From Oscillatoria princeps RMCB-10 (lineage in GTDB: Bacteria > Cyanobacteriota > Cyanobacteriia > Cyanobacteriales > Oscillatoriaceae): a stretch of DNA of 64,000 nt. The notes under the pieces are model-generated. The model had not been told where the DNA came from and searched no databases. It saw only the letters and a list, made by a program, of their open reading frames with translations. The first letter of the stretch is position 1. Every line of letters begins with the position of its first letter. Location of the stretch: NCBI GenBank assembly GCA_019359235.1, contig JAHHHT010000002.1, positions 248,001 to 312,000 of the forward strand, read 5' to 3'. Below are positions 44,077 through 53,747 of this stretch, piece by piece. A program made the position numbers and the translations under genes.

Positions 44077-46728
44077 ATGGCAACAATCCCCTCCCTGCTG
44101 AAAAAGGTGTCTAAGCCTCTCTACCTCGCGACGATCGGCTTCTTTCTGGCGACAGCTGTGCTGCCGGCGTTTGCCCAACACCCTCCGTCCCCGCAGGGGC
44201 TAGAAAGTATACCGCATCTCGCCAATAATGTCAAGAGCGCCTCACCCCTCCTGGAACAGGGCAGATCCCTGTACGAGGCGGGACGCTTTGCTGAGGCGGC
44301 TGCAGTTTGGCAGCAGGCTGCGAAAGAGTCTGAAAGTCAAGGCGCTCGCCTCCTTCAAGCCCTCAGCCTGAGCTTGATGTCGAACGCCTATCAAGAATTG
44401 GGACAGTGGGAAGAGGCGCAAAACGCCACCGCCAAAAGCCTGGAACTGCTCGCCAGCTTGGAGAAAAACCGGGAGAAAACACAAATTCTCGCTCAAACGC
44501 TGAACGCTCGGGGCAGTCTCCTGCTGGCGGTTGGACAGCCCGAAACCGCCCTAGAGAGCTGGCAGTTGGCGGCAAAAACCTACGCCGAGGCGGGGGATGA
44601 AACGGGAGCGCTAGGGAGCGAAATTAACCAAGCGCAAGCCTTGCAAGCCTTAGGGCTGTACCGGAGGGCGAAAACTGTCTTAGAGCGGGTGAGTGAAAAG
44701 CTGCAATCTCAACCCAATTCTACTCTGAAAGCGACAGGATTGCGGAGCCTGGGGATAGCCCTGCAAGTGGTGGGAGATTTGGGCCGGTCGCAGGAAGTCT
44801 TAGAGCAAAGTTTGGCTGTCGCGCAGCAGCTAAACTCACCCGCAAATATCAGTGCCGCCCTGTTCAGCTTGGGAAATACCCAGAGAGCTTTGCCAAACCA
44901 TGAATTCGCGCTGGAATTCTATCAAAAATCGGCAGAAACTGCAAGCAGCCCGCTCGCAAAATCAGAAGCCCAACTCAACGAGCTGAGCCTGTTGGTGGAA
45001 ATGAAAAAGTGGGCGGACGCTCGCGCCAGGGTGCCGCAAATTCAGTCGAACCTAGCCAACCTCTCCCCCAGTCGAGAAAGTGTCTACGCTCAGGTTAATT
45101 TGGCTGAGAGTTTGATCAGAATGGCGTCGGGAGAGCCGGCACGGGGGGGTGAGGGAGAGGCGAGTCTCCGAGAAATTGCAACCGCTTTGGCCAAAGCGGC
45201 GCAGCAGGCGAAAATGCTGCGAGATCCGAGAGCGGAATCATACGCTCTGGGAACGCTGGGCAAGCTGTACAAACAGGCGCAGCAGTGGGAAGACGCCCGA
45301 AACCTGACGGAGAGAGCGCTGCAAATTGCCGGGGGGATTAATGCCGGGGATATCGCCGCTCGCTTGCAGGCGCAACAGGGTGAAATTCTCAAACAGCTTG
45401 GAGATATTTCTGGGGCGATCGCCGCTTACACCGAAGCCGTTAACACCCTGCAATCCTTGCGCAGCGATTTGGTGGCGATCAATCCTGACGTGCAGTTTTC
45501 TTTTCGCGAGAGTGTGGAGCCGGTGTACCGGGAGCTAGTTAGCTTGCTTCTGGATACGCGGTCTTCAGCCCCCCCCCTTTTTGGGGGAAAGCAGGGGGAA
45601 ATTGCGCAAGTCAGTCAAAAAAATCTCAAGCAAGCTCGCGAGGTGATTGAAGACCTGCAGCTGGCAGAATTAGATAACTTTTTTCGGGAAGCGTGTTTAG
45701 ATGCGAAGCCGCAGCAAATTGACGAGATTGATAGCAAAGCAGCGGTGATCTATCCGATTATTTTGAGCGACCGGCTGGAGGTGATTTTGTCCCTTCCAGG
45801 CCAGCCCCTGCGCCACTACACGACTCGGTTGCCCCAAAAAGACGTGGAACTCACTCTCGACGGGCTTTTGGAATCCCTGAACCCATTTTTCTCTGACGCG
45901 GATCGCTTGCGCCTCTCGCAAGAAGTGTATGACTGGCTGATCCGACCGGCACAGGAGCAGCTCGCCAGTCAGGGCATAAAAACCCTGGTGTTTGTCCCCG
46001 ATGGAGCTTTCCGGAACCTGCCAATGGCAGCCCTCCACGATGGCAAGCAGTATCTGGTGGAACAGTACAGCCTCGCCCTGACTCCTGGTTTGCAGCTGCT
46101 AGCGCCGCGCTCGCTGGTGCCCAGCGAACTGCGGACGTTAACTGCCGGTCTGACTGAAGCCCGCCAAGGCTTTTCCGCCCTGCCGGGAGTAAACGTTGAA
46201 GTGAGTCAAATCGCGTCTGAAGTGCCTTCTAAGGTATTCTTGAACCAGCAGTTTACCGAAACCAACCTTCAGAAGCAGATCGGCGCGGCGTCCTTTCGCA
46301 TCGTTCACTTTGCCACTCACGGGCAGTTCAGTTCCGACCCGGAAAAGACTTTTATTCTGACTTGGGATGGAAAAATCAAGGTCAGGGAATTTGAGGACTT
46401 CCTGCGCTCGACAGAACAAAACGCGCCGAATCCGATTGAATTGCTGGTGCTGAGCGCTTGCCAAACGGCTGCCGGTGACAAGCGAGCGGCTTTGGGACTG
46501 GCGGGAGTGGCGGTGCGGTCTGGGGCTCGCAGCACCTTGGCCACTTTGTGGTCGGTGAAAGACGAATCCACCGCCGAGCTGATGGCTGAGTTTTACCGGC
46601 AGCTCGCCCAACCCGGAGTGAGCAAAGCCGGAGCCCTCCGCCAAGCGCAGCTGGCTGTGTTGAAGCAACCCCAATTCCAGCATCCCTTTTACTGGGCCCC
46701 CTTCATTTTGGTGGGGAATTGGCTGTAA
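44077..46728 (+). CDS. Exported TPR-CHAT caspase-like protein
   Basis: An 883-residue protein. A signal peptide (LYLATIGFFLATAVLPAFA) precedes TPR-like helical repeats (about residues 55-490), then a CHAT domain (about 590-883) with the caspase-type dyad: H748 in HFATHGQFS and C795 in LVLSACQTAAGD. The end has AGVAVRSGARSTLATLWSV, typical of the family. CHAT domains are clan CD cysteine proteases; some (TPR-CHAT/Csx29) are activated by partner proteins. The signal peptide places it outside the cytoplasm, where it could process the surface proteins encoded just upstream (inference). The ATG at 44077 is chosen because it is 4 bases after the previous stop and starts the signal peptide. Confidence 0.88.
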   Translation: MATIPSLLKKVSKPLYLATIGFFLATAVLPAFAQHPPSPQGLESIPHLANNVKSASPLLEQGRSLYEAGRFAEAAAVWQQAAKESESQGARLLQALSLSLMSNAYQELGQWEEAQNATAKSLELLASLEKNREKTQILAQTLNARGSLLLAVGQPETALESWQLAAKTYAEAGDETGALGSEINQAQALQALGLYRRAKTVLERVSEKLQSQPNSTLKATGLRSLGIALQVVGDLGRSQEVLEQSLAVAQQLNSPANISAALFSLGNTQRALPNHEFALEFYQKSAETASSPLAKSEAQLNELSLLVEMKKWADARARVPQIQSNLANLSPSRESVYAQVNLAESLIRMASGEPARGGEGEASLREIATALAKAAQQAKMLRDPRAESYALGTLGKLYKQAQQWEDARNLTERALQIAGGINAGDIAARLQAQQGEILKQLGDISGAIAAYTEAVNTLQSLRSDLVAINPDVQFSFRESVEPVYRELVSLLLDTRSSAPPLFGGKQGEIAQVSQKNLKQAREVIEDLQLAELDNFFREACLDAKPQQIDEIDSKAAVIYPIILSDRLEVILSLPGQPLRHYTTRLPQKDVELTLDGLLESLNPFFSDADRLRLSQEVYDWLIRPAQEQLASQGIKTLVFVPDGAFRNLPMAALHDGKQYLVEQYSLALTPGLQLLAPRSLVPSELRTLTAGLTEARQGFSALPGVNVEVSQIASEVPSKVFLNQQFTETNLQKQIGAASFRIVHFATHGQFSSDPEKTFILTWDGKIKVREFEDFLRSTEQNAPNPIELLVLSACQTAAGDKRAALGLAGVAVRSGARSTLATLWSVKDESTAELMAEFYRQLAQPGVSKAGALRQAQLAVLKQPQFQHPFYWAPFILVGNWL

Positions 46729-46859
46729 GGAAATTAACAATTCTAAATATTGTGAAGATTTTGTAAAAAAACAGTGAGAGAACATGAATGGTTTAAAATC
46801 GAATGCAAGGGTGCGATCGGATAGAGCTTGCGATCCTTCATATCATAAGGTAACTTTAT

Positions 46860-47633
46860 ATGACTGAGCGGAAATTTTCTGTGTCTCTAACGCGGTTTTC
46901 TGTGGCGTTATCCCTGGGGGTCGCCGTGAGTGCTGGAATGCTTTTACCGGGGCGGGCGCAGTCATCGCCAGCAACGCCCGCTCAAAGCACATCCAGTCGC
47001 GGTCCAGTCCGCGTCACCTTCGAGCCGCCAAAAGATGGGAAACCCGACAGTACGGTAGGGGGGGCGTCCCGTGGCGAGCAGTGCCCGCAGGAGGCTGCCA
47101 GTGCGGGGGGGTGCCTCACCCCGCTGATGCCGCAAAGCAAAGACGGGCTAACCGTCTCGGAACGCCCGACGTTCTTGGTGTATATTCCGCCAAATTCGGC
47201 AAACGAAATATTTTTCCGTTTGGTGGGCGAAAGCAATAACTATCGCTACCAGACAAAAATTCCCGTGACGAGCGCTGGCGGGATTGTCAGCATCAAACTC
47301 CCAGATAGCGAACCGGCTCTGGAAGTTGGCAAGAATTACAAGTGGACTTTGATCGCCACCGGCTCTGAGGGGATCAGACCGGACAGTCCGGGGGTGCGAG
47401 GGGACATTCGCAGAATTGAACCGAGTCCGGAGTTGAGCGCTGAGCTGGAGAAGGTGACGCCGCTGGAACGCGCGGCGCTGTATGGAAAAGCCGGCATTTG
47501 GTTCGATACGGTGGGGACCCTAGCCGAGCTAAAGCGAGCGCAGCCGGGGGACGCAACCCTAGCAGATGCCTGGAAACAGCTGCTTGCGTCAGTGGGGCTG
47601 GAGGCGGTCGCATCTACGCCACTGCTGCCATAA
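46860..47633 (+). CDS. DUF928 exported protein
   Basis: A 257-residue exported protein: signal peptide (SVALSLGVAVSAGMLLPGRAQ), a low-complexity linker and the DUF928 domain (RPTFLVYIPPNSANEIFFRL, then GIVSIKLPD and NYKWTLIA), and a helical C terminus (EKVTPLERAALYGKAGIWFDT). DUF928 is found almost only in cyanobacteria, frequently beside haemagglutinin-type, CHAT and CHASE2 genes as I recall. Function unknown, probably periplasmic and beta-sandwich. AAGG lies about 9-12 bases before the ATG. It follows the CHAT gene after 131 bp. Confidence 0.88.
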   Translation: MTERKFSVSLTRFSVALSLGVAVSAGMLLPGRAQSSPATPAQSTSSRGPVRVTFEPPKDGKPDSTVGGASRGEQCPQEAASAGGCLTPLMPQSKDGLTVSERPTFLVYIPPNSANEIFFRLVGESNNYRYQTKIPVTSAGGIVSIKLPDSEPALEVGKNYKWTLIATGSEGIRPDSPGVRGDIRRIEPSPELSAELEKVTPLERAALYGKAGIWFDTVGTLAELKRAQPGDATLADAWKQLLASVGLEAVASTPLLP

Positions 47634-47752
47634 ACTAAGGTAGGAGGGAAGTGCCAGCTCCGGAGCGTCTGGCCCTACTGCCGGCAATTAAGCCAAAATT
47701 GGGCAGGGTGGCTAGATTTTTATGATTGGTTCTGGGTGCTGAGCGGAGATAG

Positions 47753-49540
47753 ATGTGGCGAAAGCTAAGACAGGGAATTGGTCAGTGGCGAGGCGTCCTC
47801 ATGGCAGCCGGCAGCGTTACAGTATTAGTCATAGCTGCCGGCTCTGCCGGTTTATTGCAGCCGCTGGAGTGGGCGACTCTCGACCTGTTTTTTCGCCTGC
47901 GCCCCCTGGAGCCACCTGACCCGCGGATTGCGATCGTCACCATTGGTGAGTCCGATATCAAAAAGGTGGGGCAGTGGCCGATTCCGGATGCTGTCTTGGC
48001 TAAATTAATAGAGAAACTGGAAGCGCACCACCCCAGAGCGATTGGTTTGGCGCTCTATCGAGATTTGCCGGTGGCTCCGGGAAATCAGGCGCTGGAGGAG
48101 GTGTTTAGATCCACGCCGAACTTGATTGGGGTCGAGAAAGCGGTTGGGGAGACCGTCGCCCCACCCGCAACTCTCAGCAAACTAGACCGAGTGGGCATCG
48201 CCGATCTGCTGCTGGATGCCGATGGCAAAGTGCGGCGGGGCTTGCTGTCTGTGAGAAACCAGGGCGGGCAAACAAAATTAAGCCTGGGGGTTCGCTTGGC
48301 GCTCACCTACCTGCAAGCCGAGGGCGTAAGCCTGCAGATGATTGACGCAAAAAAGAAGCACTTGCAGTTGGGAAAAGCGGTCTTTGTGCCTTTTAGGGGG
48401 AATGATGGGGGCTATGCCGGCGCGAATGCCGGCGGCTACCAGATCTTGCTGAACTTCCGGGGGGGAGAAGACAATTTCGCTACGCTATCGATGACGGATG
48501 TTCTGGAGAACCGCATACCGCCAGAAAAAGTGCGCGACCGCATCCTGATTGTCGGGGCTGCTGCGCCCAGCCTGAACGACGTTTTTTTGACTCCCTATTC
48601 TAGCAGTTTCAAGGGCGCGCCGGTGCCAACTCCCAGTGCGGTGATTCACGCCAATTTAACCAGCCAGATTTTGAGCGCCGCTCTAGATGGGCGTCCGTTT
48701 ATCCGGGTTTGGGACGAGCCGGTGGAGGCTTTGTGGATTTTTCTCTGGTCTGTTGCCGGTGCCGCAGCCGGGGTGCAGGAATGCTTATTTGTTGCCGCTT
48801 GCCCGCTGGAAAAACATTCCTTCCTGACTTGGGCAATTCAAGCATTTTGCACTGTTTTGGCAGGAGGGGCTCTCCTGATTAGCTGCTACCTGGCTTTTCT
48901 GGGGAGCTGGTGGGTGCCGGCGGCAGCCCCCCTGCTGGCTCTGACCGGCTCTGCGATTGCCAGCTCGGCTTACTGCAGCCGCAAATGGCAGCGCTTAGCG
49001 CTGGTAGACGGTCTGACTTTGGTGGCAAATCGCCGCCACTTTCAGGAATCTCTGGAGCGAGAGTGGTATGGAACCCTCGCAAAGAAAAGGCACCTGTCGC
49101 TGATTTTGTGCGATATTGATTGCTTCAAAAGCTATAACGATAGCTGGGGCCATCAAGCCGGAGATGCCTGCTTGCAGCAGGTGGCCAAAGCTATCGCTGA
49201 GGCGGTGCGCCCAACCGATGTAGTGGCTCGTTACGGGGGCGAAGAATTTGCGGTTATTTTACCGAATACAAGCCCTGAAATAGCCCTGCAAGTTGCAGAT
49301 AAAATCCGGAAAAAAGTGAATAATTTAAAGATAGATCACCCCCAATCTATAGCAGGACAGTATGTGACTGTAAGCTGTGGGGTTGCCAGCGCTGTGGCTG
49401 ACTGTAAAGCGGCCCCGGCAGACCTAATAAGTGCGGCAGACAGAGGTCTTTACGAGGCTAAAGAGAGAGGGCGAAACCGCGTCATCTTGCAGGAGCTGGA
49501 AATTTCTAAGATCAACTTTCCGGGCCATCCCTATAATTAA
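47753..49540 (+). CDS. CHASE2-domain diguanylate cyclase
   Basis: A 595-residue receptor. An N-terminal membrane helix (about 15-38) is followed by an extracytoplasmic CHASE2 domain (about 40-325: RIAIVTIGESDIKKVGQWP, NAGGYQILLNFRG), then hydrophobic helices (about 327-410) and a GGDEF domain (about 420-585). The active site is G495-G496-E497-E498-F499, and an intact inhibitory site R486-P-T-D489 lies five residues before it, so c-di-GMP synthesis with product feedback is likely. It starts at an ATG with GGAG 5 bases upstream. Cyclic-di-GMP generally controls motility and surface attachment, which fits the adhesin-like genes upstream (inference). Confidence 0.93.
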   Translation: MWRKLRQGIGQWRGVLMAAGSVTVLVIAAGSAGLLQPLEWATLDLFFRLRPLEPPDPRIAIVTIGESDIKKVGQWPIPDAVLAKLIEKLEAHHPRAIGLALYRDLPVAPGNQALEEVFRSTPNLIGVEKAVGETVAPPATLSKLDRVGIADLLLDADGKVRRGLLSVRNQGGQTKLSLGVRLALTYLQAEGVSLQMIDAKKKHLQLGKAVFVPFRGNDGGYAGANAGGYQILLNFRGGEDNFATLSMTDVLENRIPPEKVRDRILIVGAAAPSLNDVFLTPYSSSFKGAPVPTPSAVIHANLTSQILSAALDGRPFIRVWDEPVEALWIFLWSVAGAAAGVQECLFVAACPLEKHSFLTWAIQAFCTVLAGGALLISCYLAFLGSWWVPAAAPLLALTGSAIASSAYCSRKWQRLALVDGLTLVANRRHFQESLEREWYGTLAKKRHLSLILCDIDCFKSYNDSWGHQAGDACLQQVAKAIAEAVRPTDVVARYGGEEFAVILPNTSPEIALQVADKIRKKVNNLKIDHPQSIAGQYVTVSCGVASAVADCKAAPADLISAADRGLYEAKERGRNRVILQELEISKINFPGHPYN

Positions 49541-49676
49541 GATAATTAAGAAAAGCAGGGGAGCGTCTCGCAGAAGGCCGAATCGCGTCTTGTGCGGGGG
49601 AAACAGAGTTTCAGCCGCCGCCGACAAAAAGCCGGTAATGACTGCTTAATAGGAAATGCAGGCAGCCCTTGGAGCT

Positions 49677-52214
49677 ATGTGGCACAAACTCAAAAACCGA
49701 ATTTGGAAATGGCGGGGGGTGCTGCTCACAGCCCCCACTGTGGCGGGGTTAGCGCTCGCTGCCGGCTCTGCCGGATGGTTCCAGCTGTTGGACTGGGCGA
49801 CTCTCGATCTATTTTTTCGCCTGCGCCCCCGAGAGCCGGTTGATGAGCGCATTGTTATTGTCACCATTGACGAGCCAGATATCACTCATGTCGGGCAGTG
49901 GCCAGTGCCTGACGCAGTGCTGGCTAGAGCGCTCAATAATTTGAAGGAACACCAGCCGAGAGCGATCGGCTTGGATCTTTATCGCGATTTGCCGGTTGCG
50001 CCAGGGCATCAAGCGCTGGTGGGGGTGTTTAAATCCACACCCAACTTGATTGGCGTCGAGAAAGCGGTTGGGGACAGTGTCGCCCCACCCCCAACCTTGA
50101 AGGAACTGGGGCAAGTGGGATTGGCTGACTTGGTGCTGGATGCGGATGGCAAAGTGCGCCGGGGTTTGCTGTCTGTCCGAGAAGACAGCGGGGAAACGAA
50201 ATTAAGTCTGGGGGCGACTTTGGCGCTGATGTACCTGCAAGCTGAAGGCATTGCGCCGCAGAGGGCTGACCCCAAAAAGACGGACTTGAAATTGGGTCAG
50301 GCGGTCTTTGTCCCCTTTGCGGGAAATGATGGGGGCTATGTTGGCGCGAATGCCGGTGGCTACCAGATATTGCTCAACTTCCGGGGACCGCAAACGAGCT
50401 TCCCGACTGTTTCGCTGAGGGACGTTTTGGAAAACCGCATACCGCCAAATTTGCTGCGCGACCGCATCGTCCTGATTGGCGCAACTGGGCAAAGCCTCAA
50501 CGACCTTTTCTTAACTCCCTATTCTAGCAGTTTTGCCGGCAGTCCCAAGCGAACTCCCGGCGCAGTGATTCACGCCAATTTAACCAGCCAGATTTTGAGC
50601 GGTGCCTTGCAGGGGCGTCCGTTTATCCGGGTTTGGGATGAGCGTGCCGAGTGGCTGTGGGTTTTGAGCTGGTCTTTTACCGGCGCTGCCGGGAGTTGGG
50701 CCATCCTAGAAGCCAAGCTGTTCAAAAAGAACGTTTTCTTGAGATGGACATTTCTTGGCATTTGCATTGTGCTGGTCGGGAGCAGTCTGGCTGCCGGCAG
50801 CTTTGCAGCTTTTGTTTTAAGTTGGTGGATTCCTGGGGTTGCCCCCTTAGTGGCTTTTACGGGATCTTCGATTTGGATTGCCGGCTACCACAGCCGGGAG
50901 TTGCAGCGCCAAAGTGAGAAAAAGCTGGCTCAATTCCTGGAAGCAGTGCCGGTGGGGGTGACTGTGGTTGATGCCACCGGCAAAGTCTACTACAGCAATC
51001 GCGCTGCAGTGCGCCTGCTGGGCAAAGGCATCGTGCCTGACGCTAAGAGCGAGAACTTCGCAGAAGTTTACCAGCTCTATATTGCGGGAACCGAGCAACT
51101 TTACCCGCCGGAGAAATCGCCCCTAGTGCGGGCGCTCAAGGGCGAAGCTTCAATCGCTCATGATATAGAAATCCGCCAAGGAGACAAGATTATCTCCATC
51201 GAGAGTATGGGCACGCCGGTGCGGGATGAATTTGGCAACATTGCCTACGCGATTGCCGCCTTTCAGGATATCACAGAACGCAAAAAAGCCGAAGCTGACC
51301 GGGACAAGTTAGTGGAGGACATGTTCTCGCTGAATTGCGATTTGGAACTGGCGCTGGACGCTGAAGAACAGCTCACTGATGCTTACGGGCGCTTTGTGCC
51401 CCACGAATTTCTTCATTTTCTGGGATACGAAAGCATTACTGAGGCTAAATTAGGCGACTGCGTGCAGATGGACATGTCCATTCTATTTTCCGACATTCGC
51501 GACTTCACCACCGTGTCGGAAACCATGACGCCAGAAGACAATTTCAAATTTATCAATGCCTATCTGTCTCGCATGGAGCCGGCGATCGCCGAACATCAGG
51601 GGTTTATTGACAAATACATTGGGGATGCGATTATGGCGCTGTTTGGCGGCGGGGCGGATAATGCCGTTAAGGCGGGGATTGCCATGCTCAACCTGCTGGC
51701 TGAATACAATACCACCCGGGGCAGACCGGGACGCCCGCTCATCCAAATTGGGATTGGCATCAATACAGGTTCCTTGATGTTGGGCACAGTGGGAGGGCAA
51801 AGCCGGATGAATGGGACTGTGATTAGCGATGCTGTCAACTTAGCCTCCCGCCTTGAAGGGCTGACAAAAAATTATGGCGTCTCGATGTTAATCTCTCACC
51901 ACACTTTTATGGCGTTAAATAATACCGGCGATTATGCCATCCGCTTGATTGATAAGGTAAAAGTTAAGGGCAAATCGGAAATGGTGACGGTCTATGAAGT
52001 CTTTGATGCTGACCCGCCGGAAGTCAAAGAGGGCAAGTCTGTCACGAGAACAGATTTTGAAGAAGCTCTGTTGCTCTACAATATTAAGGCTTTCAGGGAT
52101 GCGGCGCAACTGTTTCAACATTGCCTGCAGGTTAACCCCGGAGATCGAGTGGCTCAAATCTATCTGGAACGCTGTCAGGGGTTTGGGCCAACTGGAGGGC
52201 CTGAGAATAAGTAG
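49677..52214 (+). CDS. CHASE2-PAS adenylate cyclase
   Basis: An 845-residue receptor paralogous to the preceding one in its first 400 residues (membrane helix, CHASE2 domain, hydrophobic helices), with a different output: a PAS domain (about 420-540: FLEAVPVGVTVVDATGKVYY), a short helical linker and a class III nucleotide cyclase (about 580-770). Metal-binding D606 (FSDIRDFT) and D650 (YIGDAIMALF), K646 (FIDKYIGD), and the catalytic SDAVNLASRLE are present, favouring ATP over GTP. A TPR-like tail follows. The ATG at 49677 aligns with its paralogue; one at 49656 is an alternative. It would make cAMP in response to an extracytoplasmic signal. Confidence 0.92.
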   Translation: MWHKLKNRIWKWRGVLLTAPTVAGLALAAGSAGWFQLLDWATLDLFFRLRPREPVDERIVIVTIDEPDITHVGQWPVPDAVLARALNNLKEHQPRAIGLDLYRDLPVAPGHQALVGVFKSTPNLIGVEKAVGDSVAPPPTLKELGQVGLADLVLDADGKVRRGLLSVREDSGETKLSLGATLALMYLQAEGIAPQRADPKKTDLKLGQAVFVPFAGNDGGYVGANAGGYQILLNFRGPQTSFPTVSLRDVLENRIPPNLLRDRIVLIGATGQSLNDLFLTPYSSSFAGSPKRTPGAVIHANLTSQILSGALQGRPFIRVWDERAEWLWVLSWSFTGAAGSWAILEAKLFKKNVFLRWTFLGICIVLVGSSLAAGSFAAFVLSWWIPGVAPLVAFTGSSIWIAGYHSRELQRQSEKKLAQFLEAVPVGVTVVDATGKVYYSNRAAVRLLGKGIVPDAKSENFAEVYQLYIAGTEQLYPPEKSPLVRALKGEASIAHDIEIRQGDKIISIESMGTPVRDEFGNIAYAIAAFQDITERKKAEADRDKLVEDMFSLNCDLELALDAEEQLTDAYGRFVPHEFLHFLGYESITEAKLGDCVQMDMSILFSDIRDFTTVSETMTPEDNFKFINAYLSRMEPAIAEHQGFIDKYIGDAIMALFGGGADNAVKAGIAMLNLLAEYNTTRGRPGRPLIQIGIGINTGSLMLGTVGGQSRMNGTVISDAVNLASRLEGLTKNYGVSMLISHHTFMALNNTGDYAIRLIDKVKVKGKSEMVTVYEVFDADPPEVKEGKSVTRTDFEEALLLYNIKAFRDAAQLFQHCLQVNPGDRVAQIYLERCQGFGPTGGPENK

Positions 52215-52247
52215 GTAAACCTAATTAAGCTTGAAATAGCCCCCGGT

Positions 52248-52280
52248 AGAAACCAGGTTTCTTGAAGAAACCTGGTTTCT
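52248..52280. repeat. GAAACCAGGTTTC palindrome, core only
   Basis: Core-only palindrome with an A/T change at the centre of each arm (AACCAGG). It lies between the convergent cyclase and DUF4214 genes, where it may end both transcripts. Confidence 0.78.
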
Positions 52281-52301
52281 GGATATTCCGTTTCGTCGGG
52301 A

Positions 52302-52925
52302 TTAGCGTCTTCGCCCCCGGCGCTGTCTGGCTTCTTCACTGCTGGCAATTCGTTCGCGGATTTCGCTCAGTGTCGCCCCGTCGCGCAATTTCCTTTTCCA
52401 AGTCCTCATGCCATCGCCGTCGGCATTTCGACCGAGGACTTGCCGGTAAATCCGGTGAATCGCTTTCTCCGCTTCCTCACTGTCGGCAATTTTTGTGCGC
52501 ACGTCACGCAGGGAGTCACCGTCTGCCAACTCATTTACCCATGTCCTAATTCCACCGGCATCGGCTTCTCGATCGAGCACTTCTCTATAAATCTCCCTAA
52601 TCCTGTCTTGCGCTTCTCGACTGCGGGCGATCTCCTCGCGAATCTCGCCAAGCGTCGCACCCCTTTCTAATTTACTCGCCCAATTTCTGAGTCCGCTATA
52701 ATCAGCATCTCGATCCAGCACCTCCCGATAAATCTCGTTAATCGCGTCGTAAACCCCCTCCTCATCCCCCCTTTGATCGCGCCGGTCAGGGCTGCTCCCG
52801 CCCCATTCTTGACTCTCGTGACCTGCAAGCAACAGTCTCGGCTGTGCGGAATTGACACCTTGAACCGGCGCTGCTAAGCTGAGGGTGAAAAGCAGTGCTG
52901 CGGTTGCCAGAATCTTTCGTCTCAT
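52302..52925 (-). CDS. Exported DUF4214 repeat protein
   Basis: A 207-residue exported protein. The signal peptide (MRRKILATAALLFTLSLAAP) and a short acidic linker are followed by three tandem copies of a 46-residue unit of the form I-IYREVLDRDADxxGLRxW, then LxxGxxLxEIRxxIAxSxEA, the DUF4214 pattern. The units start at about residues 61, 110 and 158. DUF4214 is common in surface and secreted bacterial proteins, function unclear. It ends with a strongly basic tail. The ATG at 52925 has GGGAGG 8-13 bases upstream; the frame is open further upstream but without signal. Confidence 0.85.
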   Translation of the reverse strand: MRRKILATAALLFTLSLAAPVQGVNSAQPRLLLAGHESQEWGGSSPDRRDQRGDEEGVYDAINEIYREVLDRDADYSGLRNWASKLERGATLGEIREEIARSREAQDRIREIYREVLDREADAGGIRTWVNELADGDSLRDVRTKIADSEEAEKAIHRIYRQVLGRNADGDGMRTWKRKLRDGATLSEIRERIASSEEARQRRGRRR

Positions 52926-53607
52926 CTTGTCTGCCTCCCAAACGGTCACAAAACCGTGAATTTCCTGTAAAAATCGGGCAATATTTTGGTATAGACAAGG
53001 GCGTGTCGCGTCTCCACACAAAGCCGGCAGCTCACCCATCTTCGATCGGACTCAGGCTGGCAATCCGAGCGAGCTGCGCTGTTCAAGCGGTGGGGCAGTC
53101 TGCAGGCAGCCGGAATGGCTCTAAATTCCAATATAACTGGCAGATTGTGACCTGTTCTAAGCCCTATCAGTTCCCGCGATTGTCCTTATCGAAAAGCCAC
53201 CCGACGGAGCGCCGGTGACTCGCCCTTATATTGCAGCTACGAGCGGGCGACCGTTTTCCGCCTCAGCCAGCAGCAGACTTCCATCCGCGTGAAGCCGCTC
53301 GCTCCCTCGGACGCTTAGTGGGCGCACACCGGCTTGTTCGCACAGCACATTTGCAGCCCACTGTCAACTCCCCCTGTAGGGATTGTTCATAACGCACCCT
53401 GCGCCGGTGAGCGTGTGGGTGAGGTGCTGCGGAGGAACGCTCGAGCCTCGCAGGCTCGACTTTCCCTGAAGGCGCGGCGACCGGCAGCCGGTGTGAGTTA
53501 AAATAGCATCCCTAATCTTCTCTTTGCTTAATTAACCATCCTTCAGCTCTTGGCATTGACGGGGGAGCCTGAAGCCAAAATTCAGCAATTCTCCAAGAGA
53601 GGAAAGG
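52926..53607. other. Intergenic, nothing recognised
   Basis: 682 bp between divergent genes. Short frames have no start signals or motifs. It contains a fragment of an ACGCACCCT repeat arm near 53392. No RNA gene is seen. Confidence 0.4.
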
Positions 53608-53712
53608 ATGCCCAATTCAGAATCTATGATGGCCGAGAGGAGGAGGGTTCAGCTTCCCGAGCTTCTGGCTGATGAATTAGAACTTATAAATCCCCTGACA
53701 AGCTCTCAGTAA
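53608..53712 (+). CDS. Small ORF, probably the original 5' end of the pentapeptide gene
   Basis: A 34-residue ORF with a strong AGAGAGGAAAGG site directly before its ATG. The frame then runs to TAA at 53710-53712. In the alternative frame, coding-like sequence (PDKLSVNPRKVKPTDFID) begins at the CCCC run (53692-53695) and continues without a stop into the pentapeptide protein. Adding one C to that run would join the two. So this may be the broken head of that gene, or a genuine leader peptide. Confidence 0.55.
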   Translation: MPNSESMMAERRRVQLPELLADELELINPLTSSQ

Positions 53713-53747
53713 ATCCCCGGAAAGTTAAGCCGACCGACTTTATAGAT

